This document shows, in pieces, positions 20,184 to 29,905 of a stretch of DNA of 64,000 bases. Every line of letters starts with the position of its first letter. Position 1 is the stretch's first letter. Below the pieces are notes generated by a model that saw nothing but the letters and a program-made list of their open reading frames with translations, ran no database searches and was not told the DNA's origin. Source of the DNA: an uncultured Bacteroidaceae bacterium. Lineage in GTDB: Bacteria > Bacteroidota > Bacteroidia > Bacteroidales > Bacteroidaceae. Position numbers and translations under genes: made by a program. The stretch spans positions 1 through 64,000 of the forward strand of contig CALUJO010000010.1 of NCBI GenBank assembly GCA_944320965.1, written 5' to 3'.

Positions 20184-22178
20184 ATGAGAAAATTTTTATT
20201 TGGTTTATTATTTTTACTGTCAATATCAGTCTTTGCAGAAGCTTTTGTACCAGAAGTTATTCCTGCTCTGCAGAACTGGAAAAACTACCGTGGAAAGTAT
20301 GCTTTTCCGAAGACAGGGGTTATTGTATTGAAAAGTGAGGATTCGGAAGTCCTAAAACAAACGGCTGAACTTCTTTCTTCAGATTTAAAGGAGATGTTCG
20401 GTTATGATTATTCTGTGAGTGTTACTGACGGAAAGGTAAAAAATGGAATTATATTGTCTTTGTCTGCAGATGATGAAACGTATGGGGATGAAGGGTATGC
20501 CTTGACTGTAAATAATAGAATAGAAATTGAGGCAAATACCATGAAAGGGATTCTTTGGGGAACCAGGACTTTGCTTCAGTTTATATATAATCAGCCTGAT
20601 GGAATCCAAAAAGGAAAGGCTGTGGATTCTCCGCAATATGTAAGTAGAGGATTTATGCTTGACGTTGGCAGAAAGTTTTTTACAATGGATTTCCTTAAGG
20701 ATTATGTCAGGATTCTTTCTTTTTATAAGATGAATGAATTTCAGATTCATTTGAACGACAACAGCTTTCCTGAGTTTACCGATGAAAACTGGAATGAAGC
20801 ATATTCTGCATTCCGTCTGGAAAGTGAACGTTATCCGGGATTGACTGCGAAAGACGGAAGCTATACAAAAGAAGAATTCAGGGAATTCCAGCGTTATGCT
20901 GCTTCATATGGTGTAAAGGTTATTCCCGAAATAGATGTTCCGGCTCATTCTTTGGCATTTACCCATTATAATCCAAGACTGGCAGCTGAAAATAAGGAAT
21001 ACGGATTTGACCATTTGGATTTATATAAGAAGGAAGTTTATGACTTTATAGACAATCTGTTTGACGAATACCTTTCAGGAGATGATCCGGTATTCATTGG
21101 AGATGAAGTTCATATCGGAACTGACGAATATAATAAGAAAGAGGCAGAACTGTTCAGAAAGTTTACACAGCATTATATTGATTTTATAAAGAAATACGGA
21201 AAAACTCCTCGTATATGGGGCAGCTTGAAGGAAATGTCCGGTGATACTGAGGTAAATCTTGAAGGTTCTGTTGTAAGTTCATGGAATTATGGCTGGATGG
21301 ATTTGCAGTCTGCACTGGATGCAGGGGCAAAGGTTGTCAATATGTGCGACAGATTCCTTTATATTGTTCCGGCAGTCAATTATTATCATGATTTTCTTGA
21401 TTTGGAATGGTTGTACAACAATTGGACTCCAGAGCTTATGAATGATGTGAGGATTGAAAAGAATCCTAACCTTTTGGGAGCGATGTTTGCCGAATGGAAC
21501 GACCGTGTAGGCAATGGAATTACTGCATATGATGTCCACATAAGGTGTTTCCCTGCAGTTCAGTTGCTTTCTGATAAGTTGTGGAAAGGAGAAAATTTTG
21601 AAAATGTTCCTTTTGAAAAGTTTAGAAAACTGTGTGAACATACTCCTGAAGCTCCAGGGGTTAATATTTCAGCAGTACCTGATCGTGTGTATAATATTAC
21701 AGAAGAAGGACAGATAATAAAACTTGGAGGCAGAGATGTTGTAGAAAATTCTTTGGATGAAGTAGGATATCCTTATTATGTAGAATTTGAAATTAAATCA
21801 CCAAAAGAGCCTTGTATAGATGCTGTATTGTTTGACGGTCCTCATTCAGAGTTTATTGCCAATTGGCATAACACCGGAAAGTTTGCTTTCCGCAGAGAAG
21901 GTGTAGAGTATGTTTTCCATGCATTCAAATTGCCTGCAAACAAGTGGAAGCACATACGTATTGAAGGTGACTATAAGGGTACTACTATTTATGTAGATGG
22001 TGTAATGACTGAGAGACTTGAAGGAAGAATACATGAGGTTTATAATTTCAGATATGACCGTAAGGACAAGATATGGTTCCAGGAAACTTTAGTGTTCCCA
22101 TTGAAATACATCGGTCATAAAAATATGGGATTCAGGGGTGAAATAAGAAATGTTGTTGTCGGTCCTATGGCCGATTGA
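20184..22178 (+). CDS. GH20 beta-hexosaminidase-like protein with a LamG-like C-terminus
   Basis: Second GH20 enzyme of the locus (664 aa from this start). The open frame continues to an ATG at 20145 that overlaps the GH18 gene, but the start at 20184 gives a proper signal peptide (MRKFLFGLLFLLSISVFA). A GH20b-like N-domain leads to the barrel (RGFMLDVGRKFFTM, NEFQIHLNDN). The catalytic pair is Asp314-Glu315 in HIGTDEYN; the family more often has HxGGDE. About 140 residues after the barrel form a concanavalin-like module (YYVEFEIKSP, TTIYVDGVMTE). It forms a two-gene operon with the GH18 enzyme and should trim terminal HexNAc. The altered active-site loop may mean a different substrate. Confidence 0.86.
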   Translation: MRKFLFGLLFLLSISVFAEAFVPEVIPALQNWKNYRGKYAFPKTGVIVLKSEDSEVLKQTAELLSSDLKEMFGYDYSVSVTDGKVKNGIILSLSADDETYGDEGYALTVNNRIEIEANTMKGILWGTRTLLQFIYNQPDGIQKGKAVDSPQYVSRGFMLDVGRKFFTMDFLKDYVRILSFYKMNEFQIHLNDNSFPEFTDENWNEAYSAFRLESERYPGLTAKDGSYTKEEFREFQRYAASYGVKVIPEIDVPAHSLAFTHYNPRLAAENKEYGFDHLDLYKKEVYDFIDNLFDEYLSGDDPVFIGDEVHIGTDEYNKKEAELFRKFTQHYIDFIKKYGKTPRIWGSLKEMSGDTEVNLEGSVVSSWNYGWMDLQSALDAGAKVVNMCDRFLYIVPAVNYYHDFLDLEWLYNNWTPELMNDVRIEKNPNLLGAMFAEWNDRVGNGITAYDVHIRCFPAVQLLSDKLWKGENFENVPFEKFRKLCEHTPEAPGVNISAVPDRVYNITEEGQIIKLGGRDVVENSLDEVGYPYYVEFEIKSPKEPCIDAVLFDGPHSEFIANWHNTGKFAFRREGVEYVFHAFKLPANKWKHIRIEGDYKGTTIYVDGVMTERLEGRIHEVYNFRYDRKDKIWFQETLVFPLKYIGHKNMGFRGEIRNVVVGPMAD

Positions 22179-22214
22179 CATTAATTTCGTTTTTCAGTGT
22201 TCATATACTTATTT

Positions 22215-22243
22215 GCCGGGCTTATGCCCGGCTTTGTTTTTTG
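22215..22243 (+). terminator. Rho-independent terminator of the GH18-GH20 operon
   Basis: GCCGGGC, loop TTAT, GCCCGGC, then TTTGTTTTTT, 37 bp after the GH20 stop codon. It is a classic terminator and marks the right edge of the PUL. Confidence 0.9.
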
Positions 22244-22286
22244 TTATTGTTTTATGCATAATTTAATATATTATGGCTTTGAACAA

Positions 22287-22318
22287 TTTGAAAAAGACAT
22301 TTGAAAATTGTATTTTCG
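22287..22318 (+). promoter_or_regulatory. Promoter of the DJ-1/ispD/recG group
   Basis: TTTG, a 20-bp spacer, then TATTTTCG, one base away from TAnnTTTG. The -7 box ends 62 bp before the start codon of the DJ-1-like gene. Confidence 0.5.
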
Positions 22319-22380
22319 CATATTGAAGGATTGATTTATGCCTTCATTACAGATTTATTAATTTCTAAATTTTATTTTAT

Positions 22381-22929
22381 ATGGCAAAGGTATATGTATG
22401 CCTGGCAACAGGTTTTGAGGATGTAGAAGCTTTGGGTACACTTGATATATTACGTCGAGGTGGTGTTGACGCACAGACAGTTTCAATGACAGGTGATTTG
22501 TTTGTTACAACTTCGCATAATGTGACAGTTAAAGCCGATGTTCTGTTTGAAGATGCTGATTTTGCTTCAGCAAATATGGTGGTTCTTCCTGGCGGTCTTC
22601 CTGGTGCAACCAATCTTGACGCACACAAAGGCTTGTCACAGGTTCTTAAGGATTTTTATGCAGGCGGGAAATTTGTTGCCGCAATTTGCGCTGCCCCTAT
22701 GGTACTTGGCCATTTAGGTATTTTGGAAGGTAAGAATGCTACTTGCTATCCAAGTTTTGAATCTCATCTTCACGGAGCGGAAACAAGAGGAAAAGGTGTT
22801 GAGGTTGCCGGAAATGTAATAACAGGAAAGGGACCTGGTTTTACATTTGATTTTGGATTGACTCTGTTGGAAGCAGTTGCCGGAAAAGAAAAGGCAGAAC
22901 AGGTTGCTGCCGGAATGTTGTTGAGATAA
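22381..22929 (+). CDS. DJ-1/PfpI family protein (YajL-like)
   Basis: Cytosolic protein (182 aa) with the full length of the DJ-1/ThiJ/PfpI fold. The conserved nucleophile-elbow cysteine is Cys103 in AAICAAPMVLG, and the acidic partner is probably Glu13 in ATGFEDVEA. LPGGLPGATNL is also typical. Members protect against oxidative or carbonyl stress as chaperones, or as enzymes acting on glyoxal-type adducts; which of these applies here is not known. It is followed at 27 bp by ispD, probably in the same transcript. Confidence 0.9.
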   Translation: MAKVYVCLATGFEDVEALGTLDILRRGGVDAQTVSMTGDLFVTTSHNVTVKADVLFEDADFASANMVVLPGGLPGATNLDAHKGLSQVLKDFYAGGKFVAAICAAPMVLGHLGILEGKNATCYPSFESHLHGAETRGKGVEVAGNVITGKGPGFTFDFGLTLLEAVAGKEKAEQVAAGMLLR

Positions 22930-22956
22930 AGTAGCCTAAACCGTAATTTTACAGAA

Positions 22957-23616
22957 ATGAAGAGTGTAATTATTGTTGCCGGCGGAAAGGGATTGCGTAT
23001 GGGAACGGATATTCCCAAGCAGTTTCTGCCTGTAAAGGGGCTGCCGGTTCTTATGCGTACGATAAATGCATTCAGACAATATGACAGTAATATAACCGTT
23101 GTACTTGTTCTTCCTCGCGAACAGCAGGAGTTTTGGAAGGAATTGTGCATAAGACATGGCTTTGCTCATCCTCATATAATTGCCGACGGAGGTGAGACGC
23201 GTTATCATTCAGTAAAGAACGGACTGGCAAAACTCAGTGACGAAGGATTGATAGCGGTCCATGACGGTGTCCGTCCTTTTGTATCACAGAAAGTGATTGC
23301 ACGCTGTTTTGAAGCGGCAGCCTTGCACAGGGCGGTTATTCCTGTATTGCCTGCAATAGAGACCGTAAGGCATATTGAGGAAGACGGTTCTTCCGTAACT
23401 GTCAATCGTGACGAATATTGCATGGTGCAGACTCCGCAGGTTTTCGATGCCCAGCTTTTGTTCAAGGCATACGGAACGGATTATTCTCCTCATTTTACCG
23501 ATGATGCTTCTGTTGTGGAGGCAATGGGCGAGAAGATATTCCTTGTTGAGGGAAACCGTGAGAACATAAAGATTACAACTCCTTTTGATTTGCGTATCGG
23601 GGAAGTTCTTGTATGA
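22957..23616 (+). CDS. ispD: 2-C-methyl-D-erythritol 4-phosphate cytidylyltransferase (IspD)
   Basis: Third step of the non-mevalonate isoprenoid pathway: joins CMP from CTP to methylerythritol 4-phosphate. The 219-aa length is normal. The nucleotide-binding motif [19 protein letters not shown] is at residues 7-25, and HDGVRPFV (about 88-95) and the C-terminal [11 protein letters not shown] are also diagnostic. The gene overlaps recG by 4 bp, so translation is probably coupled. Confidence 0.95.
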   Translation: MKSVIIVAGGKGLRMGTDIPKQFLPVKGLPVLMRTINAFRQYDSNITVVLVLPREQQEFWKELCIRHGFAHPHIIADGGETRYHSVKNGLAKLSDEGLIAVHDGVRPFVSQKVIARCFEAAALHRAVIPVLPAIETVRHIEEDGSSVTVNRDEYCMVQTPQVFDAQLLFKAYGTDYSPHFTDDASVVEAMGEKIFLVEGNRENIKITTPFDLRIGEVLV

Positions 23617-25712
23617 TATACGACCTGTCGAAAATTGATATAATGTATATTCCGGGAGTGGGGCCCAAGAAGGCTGAAATAATTAAAGCCGAAGCGGGAA
23701 TCCACTCCTATCGGGATTTGCTGTACTATTTCCCATATAAGTATGTTGACCGCAGCAAGCTGTATAAGGTAAGGGAAATAGACGGTACAATGCCTTATAT
23801 ACAGCTGAAAGGTAAGATTTTAAGCTTTGAAGAAATAGGGGAGGGACGTCGTCGCAGGCTTGTCGCTCACTTTTCCGACGGTACAGGAATAATTGACTTG
23901 GTATGGTTTCAGGGTATAAAATTTATATTGAACAAGCTTAACCTTAGGGAGGAATACCTGGTCTTTGGTAAACCTGCCGAGTATGGAGGCAGGTTCAGTA
24001 TTGCGCATCCTGATGTTGACAAATCTTCGGAGCTGAACCTTACATCAATGGGGCTGCAGCCCAATTACAATACAACCGAGAAGATGAAGCGTTCAGCAAT
24101 AACTTCAGCCTTTATACAGAAGATGCAGAAATTTGTCTTTTCAAAGCATACCGAACCTTTTCAGGAGACTCTTACACAGGATATAATATCAAAATACAGT
24201 CTTGTCTCGCTTGACGAGGCTCTGCATAACATACATTTTCCCGAATCACCTGAGATGCTGCGCCGTGCACAGCTGCGTCTTAAGTTTGAGGAACTGTTTT
24301 ATGTGCAGCTTAATATATTGAAATATACAAAAGACAGACTTCTGAAGTTCAGAGGGTTTGTATTTTCAAAAATAGGACCGGTCTTCAATGATTTTTATGC
24401 CAACAATCTGCCGTTTGAACTGACCGGGGCTCAGAAAAGAGTATTGAAGGAGATAAGGCGTGATGTTGGCAGCGGCCGTCAGATGAACAGGCTGTTACAG
24501 GGAGATGTTGGCAGCGGAAAGACGCTTGTTGCGCTTATGTCCATGCTTATGGCGATTGATAACGGGTACCAAGCCTGTATAATGGCTCCGACAGAGATAC
24601 TTGCAACGCAGCATTATGAAACGATTACGCGTTTTCTCGGCCTTCTTCCTGTCAGGGTTGAGCTGCTTACAGGCTCAATAAAGGGAAAACGTCGTCAGTC
24701 TATCCTTGAGGGTGTGGCAGACGGGTCGGTAAATATCCTTATAGGTACGCATGCTGTTCTTGAGGATACAGTAGAGTTTTTGCAGCTCGGGATGGTCGTG
24801 ATTGACGAACAACACCGTTTCGGTGTTGCACAGAGGGCAAGACTGTGGCACAAGAATACCAATCCGCCGCACGTTCTTGTCATGACCGCAACACCTATTC
24901 CGCGTACTTTGGCAATGACACTCTATGGTGATTTGGATGTTTCTGTAATTGATGAGCTGCCGCCTGGGCGAAAGCCTATAAAGACAATCCATCAGTATGA
25001 CACAAAGCGCGAGGGACTTTACAGTTCAATACGTGCCCAGCTTGAGGCTGGCAGACAGGTCTATATAGTTTATCCGTTGATTACCGAGAGCGAAAAGATT
25101 GATTTGAAGAATCTGGAGGAAGGCTATGAGCATATCAAGTCAGTTTTTCCTGATTATAATGTATGCAAGGTACACGGAAAGATGAAACCTGCCGAGAAGG
25201 ATGAAGAGATGCGCCGTTTTGCGAGCGGTGAATGTCACATAATGGTTGCAACAACTGTTATTGAAGTTGGTGTGAATGTTCCTAATGCTTCCGTAATGGT
25301 AATTGAAAATGCCGAACGGTTCGGACTATCTCAGCTTCATCAGCTGAGGGGAAGAGTAGGGCGCGGTGCCGAACAGTCGTTCTGTATCCTTGTAACAAAG
25401 CTTGCTCTATCGGAAGAGACGCGTCGCCGCATACAGATAATGGTTGATACGAATGACGGGTTTGAGATTGCCGAGGCAGATCTTTCAATCCGTGGTCCCG
25501 GTGACCTTGAAGGATTGCGTCAGAGCGGTATGGCTTTTGACCTGAAGATTGCAAATCTGGCGCGCGATGGACAGATACTCCAGTATGCACGTGATGCAGC
25601 CCGTGAAGTTCTTGAAAGTGACCCCGAGCAGAAGCGTCCTGAGTATGCTGTATTATGGAAAGAACTTTCGATGCTGAAGAAGAATACGGTTGACTGGTCG
25701 TCAATCAGTTAA
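23613..25712 (+). CDS. recG: ATP-dependent DNA helicase RecG
   Basis: Branched-DNA helicase (699 aa) that regresses stalled forks and processes Holliday junctions. An N-terminal wedge/OB domain is followed by two helicase domains. Motif I is GDVGSGKT at residues 297-304, motif II is DEQH in [11 protein letters not shown], motif III is [11 protein letters not shown], and motif VI is QLRGRVGRG. Length and motif order match bacterial RecG. The start overlaps the end of ispD. A bidirectional repeat-type terminator follows 46 bp after the stop codon. Confidence 0.97.
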   Translation: MIYDLSKIDIMYIPGVGPKKAEIIKAEAGIHSYRDLLYYFPYKYVDRSKLYKVREIDGTMPYIQLKGKILSFEEIGEGRRRRLVAHFSDGTGIIDLVWFQGIKFILNKLNLREEYLVFGKPAEYGGRFSIAHPDVDKSSELNLTSMGLQPNYNTTEKMKRSAITSAFIQKMQKFVFSKHTEPFQETLTQDIISKYSLVSLDEALHNIHFPESPEMLRRAQLRLKFEELFYVQLNILKYTKDRLLKFRGFVFSKIGPVFNDFYANNLPFELTGAQKRVLKEIRRDVGSGRQMNRLLQGDVGSGKTLVALMSMLMAIDNGYQACIMAPTEILATQHYETITRFLGLLPVRVELLTGSIKGKRRQSILEGVADGSVNILIGTHAVLEDTVEFLQLGMVVIDEQHRFGVAQRARLWHKNTNPPHVLVMTATPIPRTLAMTLYGDLDVSVIDELPPGRKPIKTIHQYDTKREGLYSSIRAQLEAGRQVYIVYPLITESEKIDLKNLEEGYEHIKSVFPDYNVCKVHGKMKPAEKDEEMRRFASGECHIMVATTVIEVGVNVPNASVMVIENAERFGLSQLHQLRGRVGRGAEQSFCILVTKLALSEETRRRIQIMVDTNDGFEIAEADLSIRGPGDLEGLRQSGMAFDLKIANLARDGQILQYARDAAREVLESDPEQKRPEYAVLWKELSMLKKNTVDWSSIS

Positions 25713-25757
25713 ATTGCCTTTATTTGTTGTTCTTTATATCGGGATTTTATATCTGAT

Positions 25758-25822
25758 AAAAAACTTCCTGCCTTTTTGACCAAAACATCCAAGGTTTTAT
25801 GGCAAAAGGCAGGAAGTTTTTT
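25758..25822. terminator. Repeated bidirectional terminator hairpin, copy 2
   Basis: AAAAAACTTCCTGCC faces GGCAGGAAGTTTTTT across a partly paired loop. It closely matches the hairpin after the HTCS gene (4129-4195), including a TTTAATGT motif about 10 bp past the right arm. It ends recG transcription and would also work on the minus strand. Confidence 0.8.
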
Positions 25823-25877
25823 GTAGAAACGTTTAATGTATTTTCAAGAAAACATGCGTATGTAATTGTGGGAAAAT

Positions 25878-25972
25878 AAAAAAGTGCGCTCTTTTCACAA
25901 AGTTCGCACTCTAATAGGTCTTTCAATAGGTATTAGTTTTTTCTTAAGGTAAAAAAGATTGTTTCCAAGACA
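25878..25972 (-). ncRNA. Candidate small RNA between recG and the DUF1015 gene
   Basis: A minus-strand unit with its own signals and no reading frame. A promoter-like pair (TTTG at 26010-26007, 20-bp spacer, CATATTTG at 25986-25979) lies beyond the DUF1015 terminator. About 95 nt later comes a stem GTGCG...CGCAC followed by TTTTTTATTTT, a standard terminator. The transcript would contain a short stem (CTAATA / TATTAG) and a direct repeat of AATAGGT. I do not recognise an RNA family. The alternative is leftover terminator sequence of the upstream gene. Confidence 0.4.
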
Positions 25973-25978
25973 ACAGTA

Positions 25979-26010
25979 CAAATATGCAACAAATATTGAA
26001 TGTAGCCAAA
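25979..26010 (-). promoter_or_regulatory. Candidate promoter for the small RNA
   Basis: TTTG, 20 bp, CATATTTG on the minus strand; one mismatch to the Bacteroides -7 consensus. No gene lies between it and the terminator at 25883-25910. Confidence 0.4.
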
Positions 26011-26107
26011 TATTTTACCAATTAAATCTGATAAAAATATCTTTTTATTTTATATTATGTCGCTTAAATTAAAAAAATAAACAATTAAGTTGTTATAACT
26101 GTGTGGT

Positions 26108-26140
26108 TTAGCAAGCAAATTCTAACAATTTGCTTGCTAA
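26108..26140 (-). terminator. Terminator hairpin of the serC-serA-DUF1015 operon
   Basis: Perfect 14-bp inverted repeat (TTAGCAAGCAAATT / AATTTGCTTGCTAA, loop CTAAC) just beyond the stop codon of the DUF1015 gene. There is no T-run on the minus strand, so it may act with Rho or as a 3'-end stabiliser. Confidence 0.65.
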
Positions 26141-26147
26141 TAAATTT

Positions 26148-27392
26148 TTAGTCTAATTTATGAATGATAAGTCCTGACCTTAATTTGGGCTCAAACCATG
26201 TTGTTTTAGGAGGCATTATGTTTCCTGAATCAGCAATGTCCATAATCTGTTTCATTGTTACAGGATACAATGCAAGTGCAACTTTCATTTCGCCGCTGTC
26301 AACTCTTCTTTCAAGTTCTTCCAATCCGCGGATTCCGCCAACAAAGTCTATACGCTTGTCGCTTCTCAAGTCTTTTATGCCAAGAATCTCGTCAAGTATG
26401 TATTTTGAAGAAATTGTAACGTCAAGTACGCCTATAGGGTCATTGTCATCATATGTTCCTTCTTTAGCAGTAAGGCTGTACCAGCATCCGTCAAGATAAA
26501 GAGCAAAGTTGTGAAGTTTTGCCGGATGGTAGATTCCTTCCTTTTTCTCTACTGTAAAGTGCTTGCTTACTGCTTCAAGGAACTGTTCCGGTGTAAGGTT
26601 GTTCAAATCCTTAACTACTCGGTTGTAGTCAATGATTGTAAGCTGGTTTGCCGGGAAGCATACAGCCATGAAATAGTTGTATTCTTCGTCGCCTCGGTGG
26701 TTAGGATTATTCTTTGCCTTTTCTGCTCCAACAAGTGCTGCTGCTGCCGAACGGTGATGTCCGTCGGCGATATAGAATGATTCTATGCCTGCGAACAGTT
26801 CGGTAAGACGCTTGATGTCTTCGTCATTATCTATAATCCAAAAATGGTGTCCGAATCCGTCGTTTGGTGCAACAAAGTTGTATGTCGGTTCTGTTGCTGC
26901 ATATTTTGCAACAATGGCATCTATTTCCTTATTGTCTGGGTATGCAAAGAATACCGGTTCGATATTTGCGTTGTTTACCCTTACGTGTTTCATTCTGTCT
27001 TCTTCCTTGTCACGACGGGTAAGCTCATGTTTCTTTATTTTACCGTTCATGTATTCAGGTACGTATGCTCCTACAACTAATCCGTACTGTGTCTTTCCGT
27101 TCATTGTCTGGGCATATACATAATAGCATTCTTTCTTATCCTGAACCAGCCATCCTTTTTCCTGGAACTTCTTGAAGTTTTCGGCTGCTTTTGAATATAC
27201 TCTTTCGTCGTGTTCGTCAGTTCCTACAGGAAAATCAATTTCAGGCTTTATTATATGGTACAATGACATTTCATTACCTTCGGCTTCTGCGCGTGCTTCT
27301 TCCGAGTTAAGTACGTCATAAGGTCTTGATGCAACTTTTTCTACTAATTCTTTTGGAGGTCTTACGCCTCTGAATGGTTTTATTACAGCCAT
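26148..27392 (-). CDS. DUF1015 family protein
   Basis: Conserved protein (414 aa) of the DUF1015 family, formerly noted as SpoOJ/ParA/ParB/RepB-like; its biochemical activity is unknown. The start MAVIKPFRGVRPPKELVEKV and the central IADGHHRSAAA are family signatures; the histidine pair suggests a metal or phosphate site. No signal peptide or membrane segment is seen. It lies 79 bp after serA and is read in the same direction, an arrangement that suggests a link with serine metabolism. The link is inferred from position only. Confidence 0.9.
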   Translation of the reverse strand: MAVIKPFRGVRPPKELVEKVASRPYDVLNSEEARAEAEGNEMSLYHIIKPEIDFPVGTDEHDERVYSKAAENFKKFQEKGWLVQDKKECYYVYAQTMNGKTQYGLVVGAYVPEYMNGKIKKHELTRRDKEEDRMKHVRVNNANIEPVFFAYPDNKEIDAIVAKYAATEPTYNFVAPNDGFGHHFWIIDNDEDIKRLTELFAGIESFYIADGHHRSAAAALVGAEKAKNNPNHRGDEEYNYFMAVCFPANQLTIIDYNRVVKDLNNLTPEQFLEAVSKHFTVEKKEGIYHPAKLHNFALYLDGCWYSLTAKEGTYDDNDPIGVLDVTISSKYILDEILGIKDLRSDKRIDFVGGIRGLEELERRVDSGEMKVALALYPVTMKQIMDIADSGNIMPPKTTWFEPKLRSGLIIHKLD

Positions 27393-27471
27393 AGTTTTAT
27401 GTTTTTCAGATTATTAATACAAAAAAGAGGAACTTACATTTATGCGCAGTTCCTCTTTTAATAGGTTGTTT

Positions 27472-28392
27472 TTATTTGTTTACTCTGTATCTGTCAATGC
27501 CTTCCTTGAGGAATCCTACAATTTGTTCTGCAGCAGCTATACCGGCATTGATATTAGCTTCGGCAGTCTGGGCTCCCATCTTTTTAGGTGTACTGAAATA
27601 TCTGCCAGGGAATTTCTCCATGAACTTGTCATGTGCATCAGGCATAATATCTGTAACATATCTCAAGTCAGATCTTTCTTCCATCAGTCTGATAAGGTCT
27701 TCCTCATTGATAACGTCTTTTCTTGCAGTGTTGACAAGAATAGCACCTTCAGGAAGTCTTGAAAGTAACTCATAGTTGATAGAACGTTTTGTCTCGCTTG
27801 TTGCAGGAAGGTGAAGTGAAATGATGTCACAAGTGCTGTACATTTCTTCTGGAGTATCAGCAGCCTTTATATTGTCGTTCAGGATAGCTACCTTCGGGCA
27901 ATATGCATCGTAAGCATAAATCTTCATTCCTATACCTTTTGCGATACGTGCAACATTGCGGCCTACGTTGCCATAAGCGTGGATTCCCAGTTTCTTGTCC
28001 TTAAGTTCTGTTCCTGAAGTTCCGTTATAGAAGTTGCGGACACAGTAAATCAAAAGTCCGAATACAAGCTCGGCAACAGCGTTGGAATTCTGACCAGGTG
28101 TATTCATAACGCATACATTGTGGGCAGTAGCTGCTTCAAGGTCAACATTGTCGTAACCGGCTCCGGCACGTACAACAATCTTAAGCTGTTTTGCTGCATC
28201 AAATACTTCTGCATCAATTATATCGCTTCGGATGATGATTGCGTCAACATCAACAACTGCCTTAAGCAGATTTTCTTTAGTTTTATATTTTTCAAGCAGG
28301 ACAAGTTCATATCCGGCTTCGTCAAGTACAGCTTTAATTTTTTCAATCGCAACCTTTGCAAAAGGTTTGTCTGTTGCTACCAATACTTTCAT
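27472..28392 (-). CDS. serA: D-3-phosphoglycerate dehydrogenase, short form without ACT domain
   Basis: First committed step of serine biosynthesis: oxidises 3-phosphoglycerate to phosphohydroxypyruvate with NAD. The 306-aa length covers only the substrate and NAD domains; the C-terminal ACT domain that senses serine in longer forms is absent, so feedback control must differ. The dinucleotide motif is GIHAYGNVGRNVARIAKG (about 142-159). The catalytic segments VVRAGAGYDNVD and LVNTARKDVINEEDL are present. It lies 24 bp after serC, so the two enzymes of consecutive steps are co-expressed. Confidence 0.92.
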   Translation of the reverse strand: MKVLVATDKPFAKVAIEKIKAVLDEAGYELVLLEKYKTKENLLKAVVDVDAIIIRSDIIDAEVFDAAKQLKIVVRAGAGYDNVDLEAATAHNVCVMNTPGQNSNAVAELVFGLLIYCVRNFYNGTSGTELKDKKLGIHAYGNVGRNVARIAKGIGMKIYAYDAYCPKVAILNDNIKAADTPEEMYSTCDIISLHLPATSETKRSINYELLSRLPEGAILVNTARKDVINEEDLIRLMEERSDLRYVTDIMPDAHDKFMEKFPGRYFSTPKKMGAQTAEANINAGIAAAEQIVGFLKEGIDRYRVNK

Positions 28393-28416
28393 GACATATT
28401 AGATTTAAATGGTTGA

Positions 28417-29484
28417 TTAATGTTGTTTTTCAAAGTCCTGCATGCATTTAACAAGTTCTCTTACAGATTCAACTGGCATTGCATTGTAGCAAGATGCACG
28501 GAAGCCGCCAACTGAACGGTGTCCCTTGATACCTACCATACCTCTTGCAGTAGCAAAGTCCATAAATTCTGTTTCAAGTTCCTTATATTCATCATTCATT
28601 ACAAAGCAAAGATTCATAAGTGAACGGTCTTCTGTAGCTACTGTGCCTTTGAAAAGTTTGTTTCTGTCAATTTCTGAGTAAAGAATGTCAGCGCGTTCAA
28701 TGGCTCTTCTTTCCATTTCCTTTACACCGCCTTGTTCTTTTACCCATTTAAGAGTTTCCATTGCTGAGTATATAGGCAATACTGGAGGGGTATTGAACAT
28801 TGAACCACCGTCAATATGTGTCTGGTAGTTAAGCATTGTCGGGATATATCTTGAAACACGTCCAACAGAATCATTCTTGATGATTACGAATGTTACGCCT
28901 GAAGGAGCAATATTTTTCTGTGCTCCACCATAGATAACATCATATTTAGAAACATCTACAGGACGAGAAAGAATATCTGATGACATATCAGCTATCATTG
29001 GAATAGGAGAGTCAAGGTCTTTTCGTATTTCTGTTCCGTAGATTGTATTGTTTGATGTGAAGTGGAAATAGTCGGCATCAGTAGGAATTGTAAATTCTTT
29101 TGGTATGTAAGAGAAGTTTGCATCTGCAGAAGAAGCTACTTCAATTACTTCACCGAATCCTTTTGCTTCCTTTATAGCTTTCTTTGACCATACACCTGTA
29201 TTAAGGTATGCTGCTTTCTTTTCAAGATAGTTGTAAGGAACCATACAGAACTGCATGCTTGCACCGCCACCGAGGAAAAGAACTGAATACCCTTCAGGTA
29301 TGTCAAGAACTTCTTTGAACAATTGTGCTGCACCTTCAATGACAGGTTTGAAGTCTTTGGATCTGTGACTGATTTCAAGGATTGAAAGACCTATTCCGTT
29401 AAAATCCTTAACAGCATTTGCTGTTGCTTCAATAACTGACTGAGGTAGGATTGATGGACCTGCACCAAAATTATGCTTCTTCAT
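28417..29484 (-). CDS. serC: Phosphoserine aminotransferase
   Basis: PLP-dependent enzyme (355 aa) making 3-phosphoserine from phosphohydroxypyruvate and glutamate; the family also acts in pyridoxal phosphate synthesis. The N-terminus [17 protein letters not shown] is diagnostic. The PLP-binding lysine is expected in [13 protein letters not shown]. The C-terminal [18 protein letters not shown] carries the phosphate-binding histidine and arginines. It leads the serC-serA-DUF1015 operon; a phosphoserine phosphatase is not in this window. Confidence 0.96.
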   Translation of the reverse strand: MKKHNFGAGPSILPQSVIEATANAVKDFNGIGLSILEISHRSKDFKPVIEGAAQLFKEVLDIPEGYSVLFLGGGASMQFCMVPYNYLEKKAAYLNTGVWSKKAIKEAKGFGEVIEVASSADANFSYIPKEFTIPTDADYFHFTSNNTIYGTEIRKDLDSPIPMIADMSSDILSRPVDVSKYDVIYGGAQKNIAPSGVTFVIIKNDSVGRVSRYIPTMLNYQTHIDGGSMFNTPPVLPIYSAMETLKWVKEQGGVKEMERRAIERADILYSEIDRNKLFKGTVATEDRSLMNLCFVMNDEYKELETEFMDFATARGMVGIKGHRSVGGFRASCYNAMPVESVRELVKCMQDFEKQH

Positions 29485-29544
29485 AATAATATGTTTTTTA
29501 AGTTTAACTATTCTGTAAATTGTAATTGAGACAAATTTCTATTG

Positions 29545-29575
29545 CGAATATAGTTTAAGTATTTTGTAATCCCAA
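29545..29575 (-). promoter_or_regulatory. serC promoter
   Basis: On the minus strand TTGG, a 19-bp spacer, then TATATTCG, one base off TAnnTTTG. The -7 box lies 60 bp upstream of the serC start codon. Confidence 0.55.
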
Positions 29576-29905
29576 CAATAGTAAAAGTGAATTAAGTATA
29601 AAAATATGTCAGTGATTCTTTGATATAATAAGCATAAAGTGAAAATTGAATTACAAAATGTAATGTAATATGGACTTTAGGGCTTTAAAAGACGATGTAT
29701 TTCTTTCTTTTTGTGAAAAAAGATATTTTACTGCAATCTTATATTGTAGTAGTAATATAATAAGAAGAAAAAATAAAGATGCGGATTTATAATGTAGAGA
29801 TAGCAAAATTATTGCTATCTCTGTCATTATTATAGGTGAAGTTGTCGTTTTATGAAATAATGTATATTGTTTTATATAGGTTGAATGTCAATATACAGTA
29901 TGATA
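29576..29905. other. AT-rich intergenic stretch with one hairpin
   Basis: No coding sequence is recognised between the serC promoter and the helicase gene. The only clear structure is an 11-bp perfect stem AGAGATAGCAA / TTGCTATCTCT (29796-29822). It lies 84 bp beyond the helicase stop codon and has no T-run on either side; it may mark the 3' end of the helicase message. Confidence 0.5.
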
